Shown: in pieces, positions 45,764 through 54,970 of the stretch
Layout: the number at the start of each line of letters is the position of its first letter
How positions within the stretch are numbered: the stretch's first letter is position 1
From: JBAXTE01 sp037130365
GTDB taxonomy: Bacteria > Bacteroidota > Bacteroidia > Bacteroidales > WCHB1-69
Assembly: GCA_037130365.1 (NCBI GenBank)
Contig: JBAXTE010000013.1
Span: 29,559-93,558 of the forward strand
Direction of reading: 5' to 3'
DNA length: 64,000 nt
The notes under the pieces: generated by a model
What the model was told of the DNA's origin: nothing
Seen by the model: the letters and a program-made list of their open reading frames with translations, nothing else
Databases searched by the model: none
Translations under genes and position numbers: made by a program

Positions 45764-47389
45764 ATGGGAGAAAGACAAATTTACTTAGGTAAATACGGCA
45801 TTAAGGATGTTGTGAAAATTTTTCACAATCTTTCTTATGATGAGTTATTTCATCACGAAACAGATGAGAATCTTAAGGGTTATGAAAAAGGGTTTTTAAC
45901 AAGCTTAGGTGCAATAAATGTTGACACCGGCGAGTTTACAGGTCGTTCGCCCAAAGACAAGTATATTGTATTCGATAAAACTACCGAAAACAATGTATGG
46001 TGGGCTGGTGCAAATCGCAAAGGTTCAGACAATAAGCCCATCACAAAAGAAGTTTGGAATGATCTATTTAAATTGGGTCAACAGCAACTTTCTGGAAAAA
46101 AACTTTACGTAACTGATGCTTTTTGTGGAGCAGATTTAGATACTCGAATTAAAATAAGAGTAATTAGTGAAGTAGCTTGGCAGTCACATTTTGTGAAAAA
46201 TATGTTTATTCGTCCTACCGAAGATGAGCTAAATGATTTTGAACCTGATTTTGTATTGTTGAATGCCTGCAAAACTGTTAATCCAAACTTTAAAGAACAA
46301 AACTTAAATAGTGAGGTCTTTGTTGCCTTCAATATTGCCGAGAAAGCCGCTGTAATTGGGGGAACTTGGTATGGTGGTGAAATGAAAAAAGGATTCTTTT
46401 CAATGATGAACTACTTCTTACCACTTCAAGGAATTGCGTCAATGCATTGTTCCGCAAATGTTGGAAAAGATGGAGATACCGCTCTGTTCTTTGGTCTTTC
46501 TGGTACTGGAAAAACTACCCTCAGTGCAGACCCAAACAGAATGCTAATTGGCGACGATGAACACGGATGGGATAATAACGGAGTGTTTAATTTTGAAGGG
46601 GGATGTTATGCAAAATGTATAGATCTTAGTGCTGAAAATGAACCTGACATTTATAATGCTATCCGTAAAGATGCGCTTTTAGAAAACTTAACGTATGATA
46701 ATCAAACTGGTGTAATTGATTTTAAATCAACTGCTAAAACAGAAAACACTCGTGTAAGTTATCCAATTTATCACATCGAGAATATTGTAAAACCAATTTC
46801 CGAAGCCAATCATGCTAAAAATATTATCTTTTTAAGTGCTGATGCTTTTGGCGTGCTACCTCCCGTTGCGAAACTTACCAAAGAACAAGCAATGTACTAT
46901 TTTTTAAGTGGGTATACAGCTAAAGTTGCTGGCACCGAACGTGGAATTAAAGAACCTGTACTCACATTTTCTTCGTGTTTTGGTGCTCCTTTCTTAATGC
47001 TACACCCAACAATGTATGCTAAAATCTTATCCGAAAAATTAGAAAAACATAACGCAAATGTATATCTCGTAAACACAGGTTGGACAGGTGGTGCATACGG
47101 AATTGGCAAACGAATTGATTTAAAATCAACAAGAGCAATTATTAGTGCCATTTTAAACAACGAACTTGTTGATGTTGAATTTGAAGTGATTCATCCATTT
47201 GGGCTTCAAATACCAAAAACTGTAACTGGCGTTAATTCTCATATTTTAAACCCTAGAAACACGTGGAATAATCCTGAAGAATACGATGTTCAGTCAAATA
47301 TTCTAGCTCAAAAGTTTATCGAAAACTTTAAAAACTTTACAGATAATGAAGAAGGTAAAAACTTGGTAAAAGCTGGCCCTCAATTATAG
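45764..47389 (+). CDS. pckA: Phosphoenolpyruvate carboxykinase (ATP)
   Basis: The 541-residue protein has the size and motifs of ATP-dependent PEP carboxykinase. FTGRSPKDKY (about residue 52-62) binds substrate; GTWYGGEMKKGFF (about 203-216) carries metal and oxaloacetate ligands; GLSGTGKTTLSADP at about 244-257 is the P-loop; and IGDDEHGWDN is the metal-binding loop. In Bacteroidota this enzyme commonly runs in the carboxylating direction during fermentation to succinate, or for gluconeogenesis. It stands alone with its own promoter and repeats on its upstream side. Every motif is intact. Confidence 0.96.
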   Translation: MGERQIYLGKYGIKDVVKIFHNLSYDELFHHETDENLKGYEKGFLTSLGAINVDTGEFTGRSPKDKYIVFDKTTENNVWWAGANRKGSDNKPITKEVWNDLFKLGQQQLSGKKLYVTDAFCGADLDTRIKIRVISEVAWQSHFVKNMFIRPTEDELNDFEPDFVLLNACKTVNPNFKEQNLNSEVFVAFNIAEKAAVIGGTWYGGEMKKGFFSMMNYFLPLQGIASMHCSANVGKDGDTALFFGLSGTGKTTLSADPNRMLIGDDEHGWDNNGVFNFEGGCYAKCIDLSAENEPDIYNAIRKDALLENLTYDNQTGVIDFKSTAKTENTRVSYPIYHIENIVKPISEANHAKNIIFLSADAFGVLPPVAKLTKEQAMYYFLSGYTAKVAGTERGIKEPVLTFSSCFGAPFLMLHPTMYAKILSEKLEKHNANVYLVNTGWTGGAYGIGKRIDLKSTRAIISAILNNELVDVEFEVIHPFGLQIPKTVTGVNSHILNPRNTWNNPEEYDVQSNILAQKFIENFKNFTDNEEGKNLVKAGPQL

Positions 47390-47567
47390 GTCTTGTTTTG
47401 TTTTTTTCCTTAAAAATGCAACTATAGTCTTTTATATAATAAAAAAGAGGGGGGCTAAAAATACAATTTTTTGAGGCAAACAAGATTTTAAAAATCGACA
47501 TTTACATAGGTAAATTAGAGTTGTAAAATGGCAGTTTAACGCTGAAAAATGAATTTTTAGAACCCCG

Positions 47568-47604
47568 ATAAATAAGTCTCGAATATGATTCGGGACTTAT
47601 TTAT
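47568..47604 (+). terminator. Hairpin downstream of pckA
   Basis: ATAAATAAGTC pairs with GACTTATTTAT around a CGAATATGATTCG loop stem, with one G-T pair. It lies about 180 bases after the pckA stop and before the glycosyltransferase promoter. The distance is long, so the assignment to pckA is uncertain. Confidence 0.5.
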
Positions 47605-47617
47605 TTATAATGATTTA

Positions 47618-47645
47618 GCTAAACCATATTAGCATACGGAATTAA
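47618..47645. repeat. Fragment of family 1 repeat
   Basis: AACCATATTAGCATACGGAA matches the right end of the 57189-57320 copy. The rest of the element is missing, and a promoter for the next gene follows it. Confidence 0.5.
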
Positions 47646-47657
47646 AACATTTTTTCG

Positions 47658-47665
47658 TAATTTTG
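47658..47665 (+). promoter_or_regulatory. -7 promoter element of the glycosyltransferase cluster
   Basis: TAATTTTG overlaps a possible TTG start at 47663, so the ATG at 47678 is the likely start of the first glycosyltransferase. Confidence 0.45.
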
Positions 47666-47677
47666 AAGAAAAATTCG

Positions 47678-48601
47678 ATGACCGATACACCCATTTTATT
47701 TCTAATTTTTAACCGCCCAGACACCACATTTTCAGTGTTTGAAGCGATTAGAAATGCTCAGCCAAAGAAATTGTACATTGCAGCAGATGGACCAAGAGTT
47801 GGGAATGAAAACGACCGATTGAAGAGTATTCAAACTCGAGCTATCATTAATGTAGATTGGAATTGCGAGGTAAAATTTCTATATCGAACAGAAAACTTAG
47901 GTTGCAAAAAAGCAGTTAGTGACGGGATTTCGTGGTTTTTTGAAAATGAAGAACAGGGAATTATCCTTGAAGACGATTGTTTGCCTCATCCTAGTTTTTT
48001 CTCATATTGTGAGCATCTTCTAGAATATTATAAAACAGAAGAAAAAGTAATGCTCATTAGTGGCGACAACTTCCAAAATGGAAAATTAAGAGGAAATGGC
48101 AGTTATTATTTTTCTCAATACTCACATATTTGGGGTTGGGCTTCGTGGAGAAGTGCTTGGAAACATTATGATGTTGATATGAACTCATTCCCTGAGTTTG
48201 TGGAACAAAATCAAATTGCAACCATTTTTAATCAACCCCGAGCGCAGCGTTATTGGTTAAAAAAACTCGAAAAAACATATCACAAAGGAGTAAATACTTG
48301 GGATTATCAATGGACATATGCCATTTGGAAACAAAATGGAGTTACCATTCTTCCCAACGTAAATTTGATCTCGAATATAGGGTTTCAAACAGGCGGAACG
48401 CATACCAATGTAATGGATAATGATATGGCCAACTTGCCTGTTAAAGAGATTTTATTTCCATTAATCCACCCGAAAGATATCACTCCAGATATACTTGCTG
48501 ACGAATATACATTTAAAAAACTTTTCAAAAAATCGTTGCTTAAAAAACTCAAACTACTTCCCTATGTAAATTGGTCTGAAATTCTTTTTAATAAACGCTA
48601 A
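47678..48601 (+). CDS. GT-A-fold glycosyltransferase (nucleotide-diphospho-sugar transferase)
   Basis: With an ATG start at 47678 the protein has 307 residues. It opens ILFLIFNRPDTTFSVFEAIR and LYIAADGPR, a pattern of a Bacteroidota GT-A group often annotated as hemolysin-like or nucleotide-diphospho-sugar transferase. The DxD-type metal site is in GIILEDDCLP near residue 102, and a WGWASWRSAW aromatic motif follows. It probably transfers a sugar to a surface glycan. The next four genes are glycan or acyl related and follow closely. Donor and acceptor are unknown. Confidence 0.7.
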   Translation: MTDTPILFLIFNRPDTTFSVFEAIRNAQPKKLYIAADGPRVGNENDRLKSIQTRAIINVDWNCEVKFLYRTENLGCKKAVSDGISWFFENEEQGIILEDDCLPHPSFFSYCEHLLEYYKTEEKVMLISGDNFQNGKLRGNGSYYFSQYSHIWGWASWRSAWKHYDVDMNSFPEFVEQNQIATIFNQPRAQRYWLKKLEKTYHKGVNTWDYQWTYAIWKQNGVTILPNVNLISNIGFQTGGTHTNVMDNDMANLPVKEILFPLIHPKDITPDILADEYTFKKLFKKSLLKKLKLLPYVNWSEILFNKR

Positions 48602-48605
48602 TTGG

Positions 48606-49721
48606 ATGAAAAACGGCAAACTGCGCATCATGTTTGACTACCAAATGATTGTACTTCAACGATTTGGAGGCATCTCTAGATACATTTATGATTTGGCATC
48701 CGCTTTTTCTAAACAGCATGAGGTGATTATTCCTGTACTTTTCCCGAAGAGTTTCTATTTTGAATCTTACTTCGGGATAAAAACGAGCACCTTTGCCCTT
48801 TGGCGATGGAATAAAATACTCGTTTATCCATTAAACAAACTCTATAACATATACAAACTGCTCAAAAGTAAGCCCGATATTCTCCACATAACATACTACA
48901 ATTCGTACCTCCTTCCATTTATCTCGTCTAAGACAAAATTGGTGGTAACGGCTCACGATATGATACACGAAATTTATCCTAATCTCTTTCCTTTTTGGGA
49001 TAGAACCACCAATCATAAACGAAAGGTTTTTAATAAAGCAGACCTTATAATTGCAATTTCCGAAAACACAAAACGTGATTTGATTAAATTTTTTGGCATT
49101 AACGCAGAGAAAATATCTGTAATTTATCATGGAAATCCCTTTGCAAATATAATTGTATCAGAAAATATTACATCAGAAATTCCATACTTTATTTTTGTTG
49201 GCCAGCGTGATAGATACAAGAATTTCAGCACTTTAATTAAAGCAATTGCTCCAATATTAATTCAGAATCAATGCAAATTACTTTGTGTTGGTGGAAAACC
49301 ATTTAACGAAGAAGAGAATATTTCATTTGACACACTTGGTATTAAATCTTTGGTTGAACGAAAAAATTGCTCAGATTCAGAGCTCCAATCCGCTTATCAA
49401 AATGCAATTTGTTTGATTTATCCATCAGAATATGAGGGTTTTGGAATTCCAATTCTTGAAGCTTGGGCATCAAATTGCCCAATAATTCTGAGCGATGCCA
49501 GCTGCTTTCCTGAGATAGCCAAAGATGGCGCCTTATTCTTTGAGCCACAAAATTCGGAACAACTGAGGTCACAAATAGAGAAATTGCTTTCAGATCCATC
49601 ACTTAGAGCTTCCTTAATTAATAAAGGGCAAGCGCTATTGACTCAATACACGCTCCAAAAAACAATAGACAAAACCATAAACGCATATTACAAAACCATA
49701 ACAAATGTCGCTAATGAGTAA
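48606..49721 (+). CDS. GT4-family glycosyltransferase
   Basis: The 371-residue protein has the GT-B layout of family 4. Its N-terminal half has QRFGGISRYIYDLA and VVTAHDMIHEIYP with LIIAISENTKRDLIKFFG. The C-terminal half has FIFVGQRDRYKNFSTLIKAI and the donor-binding EYEGFGIPILEAWASNCPII (the EGFGIPxLEA motif). It transfers a nucleotide-activated sugar to a growing glycan on the cytoplasmic side. It starts 4 bases after the previous gene and overlaps the next by a few codons. The ATG at 48606 was chosen; an internal ATG at 48630 is possible. Confidence 0.85.
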   Translation: MKNGKLRIMFDYQMIVLQRFGGISRYIYDLASAFSKQHEVIIPVLFPKSFYFESYFGIKTSTFALWRWNKILVYPLNKLYNIYKLLKSKPDILHITYYNSYLLPFISSKTKLVVTAHDMIHEIYPNLFPFWDRTTNHKRKVFNKADLIIAISENTKRDLIKFFGINAEKISVIYHGNPFANIIVSENITSEIPYFIFVGQRDRYKNFSTLIKAIAPILIQNQCKLLCVGGKPFNEEENISFDTLGIKSLVERKNCSDSELQSAYQNAICLIYPSEYEGFGIPILEAWASNCPIILSDASCFPEIAKDGALFFEPQNSEQLRSQIEKLLSDPSLRASLINKGQALLTQYTLQKTIDKTINAYYKTITNVANE

Positions 49722-50514
49722 ATGCAATATCTGCGGAACAGAACAAACACCGATTTTTACAGGACTAATCCTACACAAATATACAATTCAGTATTTTCAG
49801 TGTCCTAAGTGTGGCTTTATTAGCACCGAAAAGCCTCATTGGTTAGAAGAGGCATATTCTGATGCCATTGCTGATAGCGATACTGGTTACGCATACCGAA
49901 ACCTAGATTTTGCAAAAAGAGTTTCGAGAATTCTCAAGCAAAACTTTAAAAAAGATGCAACTTTTCTTGATTATGGTGCTGGATACGGGCTTTTTGTTCG
50001 GCTAATGCGCGACAATGGATTCAACTTCCATTATTACGATCTTTATTGCAATAATATCTTTGCAAAAGGGCTGGAACTTCCTAGCAATCATTCCGTTGAT
50101 GCATATACTGCGCTTGAAGTATTTGAACATCTCGAAGATCCAACTACAGAACTTGAAACGATGCTCAAACATACCGATACCATCATTTTTTCTACGGTCT
50201 TGAGAAAAGAAGATTACACAAACATCAATCAGTGGTGGTATTTTACTCCTGAAACTGGTCAGCATATTGCAATTTTCACCAAAGAAAGTTTGGCCGAACT
50301 TGCTAAAAAGTTCAACTTATATTTATATACGAACAACAAAGATATTCACATCCTAACGAAAAGACGAATAAGTTGGTGCAGCATGAAGTTTGATCTCCTC
50401 TTATCTGTAATTCATCAAAAAATAGAGAAACTGATGTATCGCAAACGCACTTCTTTGTTACAAATGGATTACCAAGAAGTAAAGAGAAAGCTTTCCGAAT
50501 CATCTACTAAATAG
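49705..50514 (+). CDS. SAM-dependent methyltransferase with N-terminal zinc-ribbon
   Basis: The 269-residue protein starts with CNICG and CPKCG cysteine pairs (about residues 6-36), a zinc-ribbon common in sugar methyltransferases. A class I methyltransferase core follows: FLDYGAGYGLFVRLM (about 94-108), then ALEVFEHLEDP (about 140) and IIFSTVLRKEDY. It probably methylates a sugar on a surface polysaccharide. It overlaps the GT4 gene end by 17 bases; the ATG at 49714 inside it is an alternative start. The C-terminal 60 residues are basic and not assigned. Confidence 0.75.
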   Translation: MSLMSKCNICGTEQTPIFTGLILHKYTIQYFQCPKCGFISTEKPHWLEEAYSDAIADSDTGYAYRNLDFAKRVSRILKQNFKKDATFLDYGAGYGLFVRLMRDNGFNFHYYDLYCNNIFAKGLELPSNHSVDAYTALEVFEHLEDPTTELETMLKHTDTIIFSTVLRKEDYTNINQWWYFTPETGQHIAIFTKESLAELAKKFNLYLYTNNKDIHILTKRRISWCSMKFDLLLSVIHQKIEKLMYRKRTSLLQMDYQEVKRKLSESSTK

Positions 50515-50602
50515 TCTTCAAATCTCTTTATTTTAAGATATTAGCCTCGAATTAATAGTGGGTCAATTCCTCTTAGTTATTAATTTTTGAGGATAAATAT
50601 TG

Positions 50603-50610
50603 TACCTTTG
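50603..50610 (+). promoter_or_regulatory. -7 promoter element of the GT2/adenylating gene pair
   Basis: TACCTTTG lies 48 bases before the GT2 start at 50659 and after a gap of about 140 bases, so a new transcript can start here. Confidence 0.45.
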
Positions 50611-50658
50611 TGAAACAATTAAATCACTACTTTTGCAATTAAAATAATTTTATCAAAT

Positions 50659-51450
50659 ATGGACGATATTCCTTCCGAACCGGATTCTATACCTAAACCG
50701 GTCCCACTTATTAGCATTATCACTGTGGTTTATAACAGCCAGCAGTTTTTAGAAGGCACTATTCAGAGTATTGCCACACAATCTTCATCAAACTTTGAAT
50801 ATATTGTAATTGACGGCGGTTCTAGCGATGGAACGCTTGAAATCATTCATAAAAACCTCGAAGTAATCGATTATTGGATTAGCGAACCAGACAAAGGGTT
50901 GTACGATGCAATGAATAAGGGCCTGCGCATTGCAAAAGGGGAATATGTGTGGTTTATAAATTCTGGTGACAAAATTTTTGATGATAACACTATTTTACTT
51001 TTAGAATCAATTGTAAATCAAGGTATAACGCCAGATGTTATTTACGGAGAAACCCTTATTATTGATACCGATGATAAAGAAATTGGGATGCGTCGATTAT
51101 CTACGCCCGATGTACTAACTTGGAAAAAGTTAATAAACGGATTAATTGTATGTCATCAATCAATTATTGTAAAACGATCAATAGCACCTTTTTACAATAC
51201 AAAATATAAAATTTCAGCCGATTTTGATTGGATTCTAACGTCCCTTCGAAGAGCAAAAGTTATTGAAAACTCACGATTAATTTTAGCTCGATACCTAGAT
51301 AATGGGTTGTCTAAGAACAATATTCCAAAAGCGCTAAAAGAACGTTTTTTAGTGATGCAAAAGAATTTTGGATTTTTAAAAACAGTTGGAAATCACATTC
51401 TAATTGCCTCCCGATTTTTGAACTATGTTATTCGATATCGAAGATTTTAA
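50659..51450 (+). CDS. GT2-family glycosyltransferase (WcaE-like)
   Basis: The 263-residue protein shows the GT2 fold: ISIITVVYNSQQFLEGTIQSI (about 18-38), YIVIDGGSSDGTLEII (about 51), then ISEPDKGLYDAMNKGL and AKGEYVWFINSGDKIF with the DxD-type SGDK site. The ISEPDKGLYDAMNKG reading is typical of WcaE-like enzymes of exopolysaccharide synthesis. A C-terminal ISADFDWIL segment probably binds the acceptor. It lies 144 bases after the methyltransferase gene and is followed by an acyl-adenylating enzyme. Confidence 0.8.
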   Translation: MDDIPSEPDSIPKPVPLISIITVVYNSQQFLEGTIQSIATQSSSNFEYIVIDGGSSDGTLEIIHKNLEVIDYWISEPDKGLYDAMNKGLRIAKGEYVWFINSGDKIFDDNTILLLESIVNQGITPDVIYGETLIIDTDDKEIGMRRLSTPDVLTWKKLINGLIVCHQSIIVKRSIAPFYNTKYKISADFDWILTSLRRAKVIENSRLILARYLDNGLSKNNIPKALKERFLVMQKNFGFLKTVGNHILIASRFLNYVIRYRRF

Positions 51451-51483
51451 GTTCAAATATTACAAAATTTTAGAAATCAAAAT

Positions 51484-52854
51484 ATGAGCAAAAATCTTCA
51501 GTTTTTATATTCTATATCCCAAACACATCCAACCATAACTGCAATAATTGATGCAAATGGCGAAATGTTTAGATACTCTCAACTCATTTGTGAGATAAAC
51601 TTATGGAAGGAAAAACTAAGCTTAACAATATCTCCTTCAACAGTGGTGGCTATTTATGGTGATTTTAGCTTTAAAACTGTTTCAATTTTTTTTGCATTAA
51701 TTGAGCTCAATGCGATAATTGTTCCTTTAGCTATTCAGAATAAGGACATTGAGCAAAAAATTCAAATTGCCGAAATTGACTTATTGATAGACTTATCTGG
51801 AGAAGGACCAATTTTTAAACAATTCAACTCATCTAAAAAAAACACATTATTTGATTTAATAAATAAAAATCAGCATCCAGGTATCATCATTTTTTCTTCG
51901 GGATCAACTGGGGAGCCAAAAGGAGCTCTTCACGATTTTACTTTTTTATTATCAAAATTCATCAAACCACGCAAACCATTTAGAAGCATTGTATTTTTAC
52001 TCTTCGATCATTGGGGTGGAATTAACACGTTGCTACATATTCTTTCGTGTGGCGGAACGGTCTGTTTTCCTGCAAAACGCGATCCTGATTCAATTTGTAA
52101 TCTGATAGATCAATATGAATTAGATTTACTGCCTTCAACTCCTACTTTTTTAAACCTCATTTTGCTCAACCAAGCTCATAAACGCTATCGCTTGTCATCG
52201 TTGAAGATGATAACTTATGGCACCGAATCTATGCCCGAATCTACGCTGCTTCGGCTCAACGAAGTGTTGCCAAATGTACAGTTTAAACAGACTTACGGGC
52301 TCACAGAATTAGGTGTAATGCGAACAGAATCAAGAGCAAATAATTCTTTATGGCTAAAAATTGGAGGCGAAGATTATCAAACTAAAATCGTAGATGAAGT
52401 TTTATACATTAAAACCCAATCTTCAATTATTGGTTATTTAAACGCATCTTCGCCATTTGATGATGAAGGCTGGTATTGCACTGGCGACAGAGTGGCGGTA
52501 GATGGCGATTGGATTTGTTTTCTAGGTCGTGATAGTGACCTAATAAATGTTGGAGGACAAAAAGTTTTTCCATCGGAGATTGAATCCACGATATTGTCAT
52601 TAGATTGGGTGGCTGATTGTTTGGTTTATGGCGAAAAAAATCCTATCACTGGAATGCATGTAGCATGTAATATTGTGATTAACAAATCAATGCAAATTCC
52701 TGAAAATCCAGTTTTAGAAATCAAAAAGTGGTGCAAAAGCAAACTTGAATCATACAAAATTCCAGTGCGAATTAATCTGGTAGAAGAAAATAAATTTAAC
52801 GAGCGGTTTAAAAAAATACGTCCTCATATAATACCAATACTTAAATCAAATTAG
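51484..52854 (+). CDS. Acyl-adenylating (ANL superfamily) enzyme
   Basis: The 456-residue protein has the adenylation motif IIFSSGSTGEPKG (about residues 139-151), FKQTYGLTELGVMRTES (about 276-292), DEGWYCTGD (about 327) and a C-terminal VNVGGQKVFPSEIE-type hinge (here INVGGQKVFPSE, about 356). These are the signature sites of acyl-CoA synthetases and related ligases. It would activate a carboxylic acid as an acyl-AMP. No carrier protein gene is adjacent, so the acceptor may be CoA or an unlinked carrier. Position after GT genes suggests acyl decoration of a glycan; this is inference. Its last seven or so codons and stop come from a family 1 repeat. Confidence 0.75.
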   Translation: MSKNLQFLYSISQTHPTITAIIDANGEMFRYSQLICEINLWKEKLSLTISPSTVVAIYGDFSFKTVSIFFALIELNAIIVPLAIQNKDIEQKIQIAEIDLLIDLSGEGPIFKQFNSSKKNTLFDLINKNQHPGIIIFSSGSTGEPKGALHDFTFLLSKFIKPRKPFRSIVFLLFDHWGGINTLLHILSCGGTVCFPAKRDPDSICNLIDQYELDLLPSTPTFLNLILLNQAHKRYRLSSLKMITYGTESMPESTLLRLNEVLPNVQFKQTYGLTELGVMRTESRANNSLWLKIGGEDYQTKIVDEVLYIKTQSSIIGYLNASSPFDDEGWYCTGDRVAVDGDWICFLGRDSDLINVGGQKVFPSEIESTILSLDWVADCLVYGEKNPITGMHVACNIVINKSMQIPENPVLEIKKWCKSKLESYKIPVRINLVEENKFNERFKKIRPHIIPILKSN

Positions 52855-52961
52855 TCCAAAGAGCATTTTGGTTTTAGTATTGGTTTATGCCGATAGAATT
52901 TCTGTTATAGTCCAAAAGATAAGTATTGAATTGGATTATTATAGAAACCGTAGCGGTATAA
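52829..52961. repeat. Palindromic intergenic repeat, family 1 (133 bp), overlapping a gene end
   Basis: It begins ATAATACCAATACTTAAAT and ends GCGGTATA, in the same order as 57189-57320 but more diverged. The TAG of its TTAGTCCAA core is the stop codon of the adenylating enzyme. Confidence 0.65.
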
Positions 52962-52970
52962 AAAATTAAA

Positions 52971-52990
52971 AGGCCTCCATTCAGAGACCT
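52971..52990 (-). terminator. Terminator of the T9SS protein gene
   Basis: On the minus strand AGGTCTC pairs with GAGGCCT around a short loop and is followed by T-rich sequence, about 37 bases past the stop codon at 53028. Confidence 0.55.
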
Positions 52991-53027
52991 AATAATGATT
53001 ATTGAAAGTTTAAGTGTTGCTTAAAGT

Positions 53028-54467
53028 CTATTTTATCACCTTGATATTAAAATTATTAAGTTGTTTATCAACGAGTTGAATAAAGTATAAACCACTTGAA
53101 TATGAACTAAAATCAATTGTAGATTTATTCATACCTTGTTTTACAAGTATATTCTTTTTATAAACTGATTCTCCAAGAATATTCATAATGTTTACTGACA
53201 AAACATCTTCTTTCGTAGACTCAAAATCAATGGAAACAAAATCAGTGATTGGGTTAGGATATATATTTATAGTAGAAATAATTGATTTATCTAGTACCGA
53301 AAGAATCAAATCAGAGGAAGTAACCGTGTAATAACTTGTCAACGTGGTAGTTGATTTGCCACCATCACAATTTAAATACAATATAAATTGATATGTTCCA
53401 GCAGTGTTAATATTGTAATGAACATTTAAAACAACCACTTCGTTTGTAGCCAAAGTAATATTCCAAACGGCATAAACACCTGTGCTATTTGCATATACAT
53501 CGCTAACATAAGCGCCTAAATAATTATTAATTGCAATACAAGTGTCAAATTGACCAATAATTATTGGGGGATTCGAAGAGTTTGTATCGATAAGAAAGCC
53601 TCCTTGATTTTGAACATTATTCGAATCAGTAATCATCAAATTATACATTCCTTGGCACAAATTGTTGGCAAAAGCTCTTCTTGAGTGAGAATCTCCACCC
53701 TCCCATTCAAAGAAAAATTGTTGAGATGGATTCTGAATATTTGTAGCAACAGCAACAAATGGAGGAGTTCCGCAAAAAACACCCACTCCTGCACCTCCAA
53801 GGCACTGATTTGGTGATGTATAACCAGACATTGGACCGTCTAAACACAGAATACGTGCGTTTCCTGGAATTGTATATGAAGCGTTTACTGTAAAATTATT
53901 GGCATCGGTAACAGTAATTGTTCCTGTGTGAGGAGAAAAGTTTTCAACAATAATTGAATCTGCAAGTGTTGTGAATAAAGCGCTTCCATTAATTTGATAG
54001 ACAAAAGGAGATGTTCCATTTTCAATAAAAACTTTTAATTTTCCGCCTAAACAAGTTGCGGGTGGTAATTCAAGAAAATTTAAATGAAAAGCAGGATCTG
54101 AATCCTGATTTACTGTGACATTCACCATTGCACTATCCACAAAGGTGGTTCCATTGAGCGAATAAGCATATAAAAAAGCATCGGAACCCTGAAATCCTTG
54201 ATTTGGAGTGTAAATAATGTCATCGCCAATAACCTCAATAGTTCCATTTACTGGTTCCCCAATAATAGTACCTGGCACATAATACTTTTTAACCTGATAA
54301 TCAAAAGGATATGAGTCATTTACACGAACATGGATTACGACCGGCAAATTAACAACAGTTGAAGAATTATCGTCATTAGCTTGAAACTGCGCATTAGTAA
54401 CATTAGAAAATCCTATTAACAATGAGCTTAATAAAAAAACTGTGATTTTAAACATTTTTGTTGTCAT
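53028..54467 (-). CDS. Secreted protein with Ig/cadherin-like domains and T9SS type A sorting domain
   Basis: The 479-residue protein has a signal peptide ending near VTNAQ. Residues about 30-125 look like a bacterial Ig or cadherin-like domain (EPVNGTIEVIGDDIIYTPNQGFQGSDAF). SprB-like text (CLGGKLKVFIENGTSPFVYQINGS) follows near 140-165. A middle region with several cysteines spans 200-380. The last ~75 residues are a type A sorting domain (INIYPNPITDFVSIDF to NNFNIKVIK). Its role is not known; it is probably surface attached. An internal Met at position 4 could be the true start. Confidence 0.72.
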   Translation of the reverse strand: MTTKMFKITVFLLSSLLIGFSNVTNAQFQANDDNSSTVVNLPVVIHVRVNDSYPFDYQVKKYYVPGTIIGEPVNGTIEVIGDDIIYTPNQGFQGSDAFLYAYSLNGTTFVDSAMVNVTVNQDSDPAFHLNFLELPPATCLGGKLKVFIENGTSPFVYQINGSALFTTLADSIIVENFSPHTGTITVTDANNFTVNASYTIPGNARILCLDGPMSGYTSPNQCLGGAGVGVFCGTPPFVAVATNIQNPSQQFFFEWEGGDSHSRRAFANNLCQGMYNLMITDSNNVQNQGGFLIDTNSSNPPIIIGQFDTCIAINNYLGAYVSDVYANSTGVYAVWNITLATNEVVVLNVHYNINTAGTYQFILYLNCDGGKSTTTLTSYYTVTSSDLILSVLDKSIISTINIYPNPITDFVSIDFESTKEDVLSVNIMNILGESVYKKNILVKQGMNKSTIDFSSYSSGLYFIQLVDKQLNNFNIKVIK

Positions 54468-54492
54468 GATAAAAAGTTAATTGGTGAAATTA

Positions 54493-54500
54493 CAAAACTA
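54493..54500 (-). promoter_or_regulatory. -7 promoter element of the T9SS protein gene
   Basis: The plus strand reads CAAAACTA (TAGTTTTG on the minus strand), 26 bases before the start codon. Confidence 0.4.
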
Positions 54501-54596
54501 TGGATACTATTTATTTTTTAAACTAAATTAAAACAAGTGTTGCTTAATGCTTTTCAGACGTTTAAACCAATCAATTAGTTGCCTATAAAATTGAAA

Positions 54597-54770
54597 TTAC
54601 AATTTTGGGTTGATAAGTTGATAGGTTGATAGGTTGATAGGTTTAAATGTTGGGTCTCCCTATAAACTTATAAACCTTGAACTTATAAACAAAAAAGTTG
54701 ATGGGTTGATTGATTGGTTGATCGATTGGTGGGTTGATGGGTTGATGGGTTGATTGGTTGTTCCGAAAAA
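54597..54770. repeat. GTTGATGG/GTTGATAG-type tandem repeats
   Basis: Short units of 8-12 bases (GTTGATAGG, then GTTGATGG, GATTGGTT) recur in two runs at about 54608-54642 and 54700-54760, separated by CTTATAAACC text. It is low-complexity and translates to Gln-Pro-Ile-Asn repeats that are not a real protein. Confidence 0.75.
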
Positions 54771-54788
54771 CTTTAAATCTTTGATTTA

Positions 54789-54970
54789 ATTGTTTTTCGA
54801 GAATCCTCGAAAAATCACAATCCGCCATTTTGCGGATTTATTTTTCGGGAATGGGTTGAAATATTGGGTCTCCCTATAAATCCCGAAAAACAGTTCGCCA
54901 AAAGCGAAACGTTGTTTTTCGTGGATCCTCGAAAAATCAAAATCCTTCGGCTGAAGGATTTGTTTTTCGG
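54789..54970. repeat. Array of short hairpins with TTTTTCGAGG/TTTTTCGGGA units
   Basis: At least three hairpins are visible: TTTTTCGAG/CTCGAAAAA (54793-54814), AATCCGC/GCGGATT (54819-54838) and AATCCTTC/GAAGGATT (54941-54960). GGGTCTCCCTATAAA occurs at 54652 and 54866, and CTTATAAACCTTGAACTTAT at about 54665 and 54970, so whole blocks have been duplicated. Confidence 0.65.

Noticed and set aside
54597..54770. CRISPR array
   Set aside because: Units are 8-12 bases with no unique spacers and no cas genes.
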